Below are positions 54,701 through 62,834 of a stretch of DNA of 64,000 bases, one piece after another. Within the stretch, counting starts at the first letter, position 1, and each line of letters begins with the position of its first letter. The notes beneath the pieces were generated by a model. That model made no database searches, had not been told where the DNA came from, and was given only the letters and a program-made list of their open reading frames with translations. The position numbers and the translations under genes were made by a program. Source of the stretch: Symbiodinium natans (lineage: Eukaryota; Sar; Dinophyceae; Suessiales; Symbiodiniaceae); the NCBI GenBank assembly GCA_905221605.1, contig CAJNDS010002458.1, positions 62,001-126,000 of the forward strand, written 5' to 3'.

Positions 54701-57700
54701 GTTTAGGGTTAGGGTTTAGGGTTTAGGGTTTAGGGTTTAGGGTTTAGGGTTTAGGGTTTAGGGTTTAGGGTTTAGGGTTTAGGGTTTAGGGTTTAGGGTT
54801 TCTAGGACCCAGAGCAGGCCCTTTACTCCCTTTTTCGGGGTTTAGGTTCCCTTACAGGCCCCTTTAAACCAGAAAGGGCACCCTTTTTGTTCCTAGGTTA
54901 CTCTTGAGTAGGGGGTACTATAATCCCTATAAACGAAAGGAAGTTCAAGGGGGAAACATCCCAACCCTCAACCTTAAACCCAAAACCCCAAATCCCTCAA
55001 CCCCAACATGTGTGGTTGAGGCCTAAGTTTTGGGGGGGAGGGGGGGGGGGTGGTTTAGGGTTCGGGGTTTCGGGTTTAGGGGTTTAGGGTTTGGGGGTTT
55101 AGGGTTTAGGGTTTATAGGTTGCAAGGGGGCTGGCATTTGGGCATGTTTCGGTTTTACCTTGAGCCGTAAAGCCCAAGCCCCAGAGCCACGAAAGAGTTT
55201 GTTATACTAGGACTCCCAGGCAGAAATACCAATTCCCTCGTGCGTCTTACAGCTTTGATCTCTGTTTTGACACCCCTATTTTTGCTGACCTGTACAGCTA
55301 TTAATGTAGGCCCTATGTATGATTTTAAATTCGACAGCCCCCAAACCCTGAAAACCCTGTGCAAACCCTGTGCAAACCTTTTTTAAAACCATACAAGAAA
55401 CCCCGTAAGCAACCCCTATCAACCTCGTAAACCCTAGATGCCTAGGACCGAGAGTATGGCCTTCTTCCCTGTTTGCGGGGTTTCGGTTCCCTCATACGCC
55501 TCTTGAAACCAAAAAGGGCACCCTTTTCATTCCCAGGTTCCTCTTGGGTCTAGCCCTAAAGCCTAAACCCTAAAACCTACTTGAAGGTTCATGGGACTTA
55601 ATAACCACTTATAACTGTACTTATAACCCTACTTATAATTGGGATAACCCCTATAAGGTTCTTTAGGGGTATTATAAGTAGGGTTACAAGTGCAGTTATA
55701 ATTGGTTAATAAGTCCCATGAACCTTCAAGTAAACCCTGTAAGCCTAGGCAAGATCCCCGCTGATGCTACTCTTGGGTCTGGCCCTAAACCCTAAACCCT
55801 AAACCCTAAACCCTAAACCCTAAACCCTAAACCCTAAACCCTAAACCCTAAACCCTAAACCCCAAACCCTAAACCCTAAACCCTAAACCAAAAGAACCCT
55901 AAGCAGCCGAGGCAAGATGTCCACTGGTGCTGCTACTTGCTGTTCTTGGGCTGGGGATGCGGCCCAACCAAGCCCTACTGCTTTAGCAACTGCAAGCTTT
56001 TCTGCTTGGAGGCAAAAGGGGGTTTAGGGTTCAGGGTTCAGGGTTTAGGGTTTAGGGTTTAGGGTTTAGGGTTTAGGGCTCAGGGCTCAGGGCTCAGGGC
56101 TCAGGGCTTCGTGTTTAGGGCTTGGTGGGCTCAGGCCAGATCATCGGGCGTTCTTGTACAGGGCCCAGCCGGGCCCCAGTTCACCCAAGGCTTGTCGGCG
56201 GTCTTTTGATGGCTCTGTGGGCCCATGTTATGGGGGTTTACGATCAAAAGCATCTAGAGCCCTCAAATACAGTAGCAGGATCCCTTACAATCATATTATA
56301 GTCAGGACCCCAATAAGGTACCCTAAGATCGTAAACCCCCCCAATTGAGGCTTACAAGGTTTACGGTTTTCGGGTGGCTTGTCGTCGGAGTTTCGTTCCT
56401 TGCATTTGTTTCCCTAAGGGTCTATGTACCTCATTGTTGTATACTGGGGGCTCCGAAGTCCCTCTATCGGAGGTACTTTAAGGCCCAAGTACTTCCGAAA
56501 CCCTAAACCCTAAACCCTAAACTCTAAACCCTACACCCCAAGTACTCCCTATTTAGGTACACGGTCCCTCAGGGTTTGTTCGGGGGTGGAGGCGCGGGAG
56601 GAGAGTAGCGGGCCTAGGCCTGAGTCCGCGTCGAAGAAGTACTTAAGGGTTTAGGGTTTAGGGCTAGGGTTTAGGGCTAGGGTTTAGGATTTAGGGTTTC
56701 GGGTTTCGGGTTTAGGGTTCAGGGCTGTATTCTGTACCTACATACTCAGTCTCCCAATCCAGCAATCCAAAGCTTGTCGCATTATCTAATGTTACAAGGC
56801 CTGAAAAGCTCTAGTTTAGGGTTTTGGCTTTAGGGTTTAGGGTTTAGGGTTTGGGGTTTAGGGTTTAGGGTTTAGGGTTTAGGGTTTCCTAAACCTCAGT
56901 AGCTGAGTGGGCACAGTTTACACTTTTTGGCGTACTATAATCTCCTATAGAACTGAAAGTGTGCACTTTATTTGGCCCTTATGAACCCAGCAACTAAGAA
57001 ACTGTAGTGCAGCTTTCTCGTTCAGCAGCATGACCTCCCGGAAGAGAACCTTTCGGTGTCTGAGGCTCTGGGAGTTAGGGCCTTTCGTGTCCCAAGGCCC
57101 TCTTTGGCCCAAGGATGAAGCTACAGGGTTTAGGGTTTCGGGTTTGGGGTTTAGGGTTTAGGGTTTAGGGCTACTCCTGAAAACGATTGGCAGGCGAAGC
57201 ACACGCGCGCCCCGTGTTGGTCTCAAGAAGGATGCTGCCATCACTACGCGAAGGCTGAGGGTTCAGGGTTTAAACCCTAAACCCTAAACCTAAACCCTAA
57301 ACCCTAGGTTTTGGAGTACTATACTCTAATGCTGTTTTGGGTTCTGGGGTTCGAATTATAGCTACTTATGCCTAAAAGGAGTATACTGTTTTTCCAGGCT
57401 CTACTCCAAAGTATTGAACCCTAAACCACGAAACCCTAAACCCTAAACCTCGGCGGTTCAGGGCGTCGGCTATAGGGCTTCGGTTTCCTGGTGTTTTGTT
57501 ACCCTAAACCCTAAACCCTTAACGGCCACTTCCCCCACGGAAAAGACGGTTTCATTCAGACGATGGATCCCGATTTAGGGTGTTAGGGTTTAGGGCCCAG
57601 ACACCCTGGGCCGCGACTCCCTACTTTAAAACAAATCCTACACTGCAAGCCCTCAAAGGGTCTAAGGTGTACGGTTTAGCCCTTCACACTTCTCCCCCCC

Positions 57701-60700
57701 CCCCCCCCCAAAAAAAAAAAATACCGCCACCAAACCTCAAAAGCTATAGATCCTATAGCCGCAAACCCCAAAACCTAAAGCATTGCAACCCCTTCCAGCC
57801 CTGAACTGTAAAACCCTACAATTTACACCTAAACCCTAAACCCTGACCTAAACCCTGAACCCTAAACCCTAAACCCTAAACCCTAAACCCTAAACCCTAA
57901 ACCCTAAACCCTAAACCCTAAACCCTAAACCCTAAACCCTACACCCTAAACCCTAAACCCTAAACCCTAGCCCTAAACCCTAAACTTTACAAACCCTGCA
58001 GGTGGGCTGCCTTGTCTGGCGCGGGACCATCCCCCCCACGCGGCGAATCGGCATCGGAATCTGCGGCTGCGCCGTGTGCAAGAAGGAGATCTCTGAGGCC
58101 GACCGGGGCTTAGGGTTTAGGGTTTAGGGCTAGGGTTTAGGGTTTAGGGCTAGGGTTTAGGGTTTGGGGTTGAGGGTTTAGGGATCTAGAGATCTCTGAG
58201 GCCGAACGGGGGCTCGACAGATCTGTGAGAGTTAGGGTTTTTGTTTTCCGAGTTTAGGGTTTTTCGGGTTTGTAGGGTTTATCGGGTTTGAAAAGTTTAA
58301 AGGGTTTTGAGGGGTTTGAGATGTGGGGTTAGGGCTTTACTGGGGTTGATTTGGAGGCTCTCTGGCCCTCATCCCCTATGTAACCCTATCAACCCACAGA
58401 AGTTGACCGCTTTATAAGGGGCCCCCAAACCCATGATATTTTTTAAGTTCTAAGGGCCCTGTATTAATCATGAGATTTCGTTTGTGTTGCATATTTGCCG
58501 CTCAGGGTTTCGGGTTCAGGGTTTAGGGTTTAGCCGAATTTAGGGGTTCAGGGTTCCAGGTTAACGGGTTTATGAACCCCTGCCTGTAACCCCAATCCCA
58601 ATCTATAGCCCCGTCCTTGCATGCAGCTCAACATCTGCTGCGGTCTGCTTCAAGCCAGAAATGTGAGAAGGCGTAGGGTTTGCGTGGGTTGTGATTCGGG
58701 GCTTCCAAGGGTAGTTTCATGGGCTCTTAACATGGTCCCTCATTTCCTTAAAACGGTTCTAACGTATGGGCCCTCGGGTTCTAGAGGGTATATAATGGGT
58801 CCCCTTGTTCAGGGCCCAGAATCCTGGGACCATGAGACTACCCTAAACCCTAAACCCTAAACCCAAACCCTAAACCCTAAACCCTAAACCCTAAACCCTA
58901 AATCAGCGCTCCGCCTCAGGCCCGAAGCAGTCTCGTCGTGCCTGGCCAACAGCGGATGTGAGCCGTCGACCCGAGACAGTGAAAAAGGCTGAAGCCTTTA
59001 AAACCCTAAACCCTAAACCCTAAACCCTAAACCCTAAACCCTAAACCCTCAACCCTAAACCCTAAACCCTAAACCCTAAACCCTAAACCCTAAACCCTAA
59101 ACCCTAAACCCTAAACCCTAAACCCTAAACCCTAAACCCTAACGAACCCCTCCCTACAACATATACCTAGACCTCCTTAGCGCTTAGCCGCAGCCGGCTC
59201 GCTGCTCCTCTGTGGCACCAGAAGCCTGCTTGATTTGGGGACGAAATGAACCCGAAAATTGGGGTTTAGGGTTTAGGGTTTCGGGTTTAGGGTTTAGGGT
59301 TAACCCTAAACCCTAAACCGTAAACCCTAAACCCTAAACCCTAAACCAATACGGATCCCAGTAGCATGGGGTAGATGAACCCTTTTCCAGGGTATCACTT
59401 CGTCCCCAAGGCTTGGGGCACTCTTCCTGGCTCTATGAGCCTGTCCTGCAGCCTCTTCGGAAACCCCTTTAGGGTTAAGGGTTGAGGGTTTAGAGTTTTA
59501 GGCTTCGGCCCGTTTAGTATTCAATTGGATAAGAGCTTCCGGTTTTTGTTGGGCTCTTGGCGAAATGTATGGGTTTAGGCTTGAGGTTTCATTTTTCTAC
59601 CCTTAGCCCTAAACCCTGAACCCTAAACCCCAAGCCCTATAAAGCAGTATTCACCCATAGACTCGTTGAAGTTTTTCAGCGGGCCTTTTTGGGTTAGGGT
59701 TTAGGGTGGTTTAGGGTGTAGGATGTACATCCAAAAAAGGACCATGGTATTGAGTCCATTGTCGTTTCCTTCTCAGCCGAGGCCCTCAGCCCCAAACACG
59801 CGGAACTGAAAACCTAGACCCTTAAACCCTAAACCCTAATCCCTAAACCCTAAACCCTAAACCCCGGACACGGCCTGTGAAGAGGCTGCTTGGGACTACT
59901 TGTCTCCTAAAGACTACTTCGTCTCCCTTGCTTCTAAGAGTGGTTACATGGTCCCTTAGTGCCTAAACCCCAAACCCCTAAACCCTAAACCCTAGGTCAT
60001 AGTGGGGGAACATGTTACATTCTTAAGGGTACTTAAGCTCAATACGGAAGAGAAATTTCAATCTTTCATACTATCCCAACCACGAGCTACTTAGTATGGG
60101 CCCTTAAACTGGGGACCCCTTATAAGCCCCCTAAACCCTAAACCCTAAACCCTAAACCCTAAACCCTAAACCCTAAACCTAAACATCCAAGGGCTCATAC
60201 TTCGGAACCCTTTAACAGAAGGCAAGGGACCGCGTTAAGGGACCATGAAACTACCCTTGGATTGTTGGAAGGTGGACAATCTGCCCACAGCGTTGTCACC
60301 TGCAATCTTAGGGAGTGGGGTTTCGGGTTTGGGGTTTAGGGTTTAGGGTTTAGGGTTTAGGGTTTAGGGTTTAGGGTTTAGGGTTTAGGGTTTAGGGTTT
60401 AGGGTTGGTCCGAAGGTTAAGGGTTTTTGGGGTGCATCCAGGCAAATCCTCGATTTCCTCACGGCTTGAGTGCTTGGCTCTTGCCCTGCAGCTGTGAACT
60501 CTATCCCTAAACCCTAAACCCTAAACCCTAAACCCTAAACCCTAAACCCTAAACCCTAAACCCTAAACCCTAAGCCTTTATACGAGTTGCTTAAGGCCCG
60601 AAGGGTCGCCAAATCACTTGATTCAGACTCGGTCTGCTGAAAGAAGACGCGAGCATCGCCGACCAAGTTGCCATGGGCCATGTGCGAGACAATTGCCTCT

Positions 60701-62803
60701 CTCCCATTCTTTAAGGGTTTAGTGTTTAGGGGTTTAGGGTTTAGGGGTTGAGGGTTTCGCGTTTAGGGTTTAGGGTGACCCCTCGCTAAACCCCAGGAAG
60801 ACCCCCCCGAAAGGACACTGTTACCTGTTACTCTGTAAATTCTTGCGGCACTGGGCAAACCAAGTCACCGCACACCGGCGCCAAAACCACTTTAGGGTTT
60901 TAGAACTTGGAGGTTCATGGTCACCCAGTTTCAACTGCACTTATAACCCAATTGTAACCATATTTGGGCACTTAAAGTGGGCACTTAAAGGGCTTATGAG
61001 TGGGTTATAAGTGCAGTGATAATTGGGTTATAAGTACCCTGCACCTCCAAGTAAGGACCCCAAACCCTAAACCCTAAACCCTAAACCCTAAACCCTAAAC
61101 CCTAAGCCCGGTTTTGAAAGGGTTCCTGGGGCAGGATGCGGAGAAGCTGCGGGAAGAGGCGCCCACCCGCGAGCAGGCGACTTGACGGAAAGTTTTCAGG
61201 TTTACCTGGGTTTAGGGTTTAGGAGTAGGTAACCTTTAACCTTTTTGGGGTACTAGAATCCCCTGGCTAGCCTTTAGTTCCTCAAGGGTACTGGACAACT
61301 AAGGCTATAAGCCCTAAACCCTTTGTCTTCGTTCTCTTTTTGGGGGATTACCTGGAGCTCCATGCTGCAGTTGTAAGTAGGGTTGTAATAAGGCAGGCCT
61401 TTGGAATGCTCCCTAAACCCTAAACCCTAAACCCTAAACCCTAAACCCATGTATTCCCTTATGGGGTTGTAATAGGGTCATATTGAGGAATATGTTTCGG
61501 AGGGCCTCTAAGGGCCATCCTTAGGTAGGTTCATTGCCTTAAACAAGGTTGTAACTAGAGATACCCTACTTATAACGCTATTTGCATAACTACCCATGAC
61601 TTGAAAGGGTTTAGGGTTTGTGGTTTAGCTCAGGGTTTTTGAGGGTAAGCCTCAACAAATATATCTGGGCACCCTGAGAATGTGCCGAAAGCTCCAGGGC
61701 AACTAGAGAGGCCCCCTGTTTTAAACTTAACTTTTATTTCAACATAATTCATATTTAATATATTTAATATGTGTAGTGTATGTGCACATATCATATTTAA
61801 TTCAGATTGAATCTGAATATTTGAAATGATGTATGTTTGTGTTAAATGAGAATCTGTGAGTATTATATATGTGTAATGCAAAATCTAGTAAATTTCAGAT
61901 TGAAACTGAAATGTTTGTATTGAATGTGTATGTATGTTGTCATGAAACTAGTTACATAATCAAATTCAAAAACAAATCCACATTTAACTTCATGACCAAT
62001 TACAAAATCATGTTTCATGCTTAAACTAATTAACAAAATCATATTAACAAGCGTAACATCATTCATTATGTACACAAGCAATTACTTCTTTAACAGCTTT
62101 TCTAACTTAAACACCTTCTTAAACACCTCTTTTAACTTTAACAACTTCTTTAGTACCTCTTCTAACTTAAACAACTTCTTCAAAACCTTTTCTAACTAAA
62201 ACACTTCCTATAACACCTATTCTATAACTTTTTATGTATTTTTAACGTTTTGAATTCTCTATTTATTACATCAAAATATTATTTTCATAAATATAATTTA
62301 AAAAATGAAAATATTATTTTATAAAAAGAATTATTTTTTAAAAAAAATAAGATATATATTAATGAATTTAAAAAAAAAAGGGTGTGGCCACTGTTCCCGG
62401 CCCCTGAGGTTTACTACTGTTTGCTTATCTAGTTTGGTTTTTGGGACATGTTCTATTTTCCTTATTTGGGTTTATAACGGACCCCATTATATATAAGTTT
62501 TTTTCAGGGGTTTAAAGGCCAACCCAGTTAAGAAATCCTTCCCAAAGTCGCCTGGGATGCCTAAATGCTGCACGATGGATACCCAAGATGTACAACACGC
62601 AGCCACAGCTGGCCGTGGTCTGACCCTAAACCCTAAACCCTAAACCCTAAACCCTCTGCACAAAGCTGCGTTTGGATGAGCCATGCCGGGTCTCTCTCAT
62701 GAGTATGCTGGAGCATAGTCACTTGAGGGACCGTGTGCAAGAGCTGATGCCTCAGATGCCTAAGCTCCAGCGCTGCTCGTCTCCAACTCACTCACTCACT
62801 CCC

Positions 62804-62834
<31 letters not shown>

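Larger units (their letters stand above)
53297..55578 (+). other. Repeat-rich stretch without a recognised gene
   Basis: TTTAGGG variants (53610-53720, 53800-53825), CCCTAAA tract (54516-54603), an interrupted family B palindrome (54661-54962) enclosing TTTAGGG and a family D element, and a further family D element (55461-55562). A patch at 55140-55370 is unique with an open minus frame of doubtful meaning. Confidence 0.5.
56641..58001 (+). other. Repeat-rich stretch
   Basis: TTTAGGG tracts (56645-56725, 56816-56888, 57125-57170), a family F palindrome (57309-57413), a C/A run (57693-57722) and a long CCCTAAA tract (57828-57985). Islands near 57010-57065 and 57185-57245 have open frames without supporting flanks. 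Confidence 0.5.
59347..60626 (+). other. Repeat-rich stretch with weak exon-like islands
   Basis: Islands at 59394-59462 (GYHFVPKAWGTLPG) and 59868-59935 (CEEAAWDYLSPKDYF) are peptide-like, with CCCTAAA upstream. They are followed by family J and interrupted family E elements (59999-60256), a TTTAGGG tract (60325-60405) and a CCCTAAA tract (60504-60573). Confidence 0.4.
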
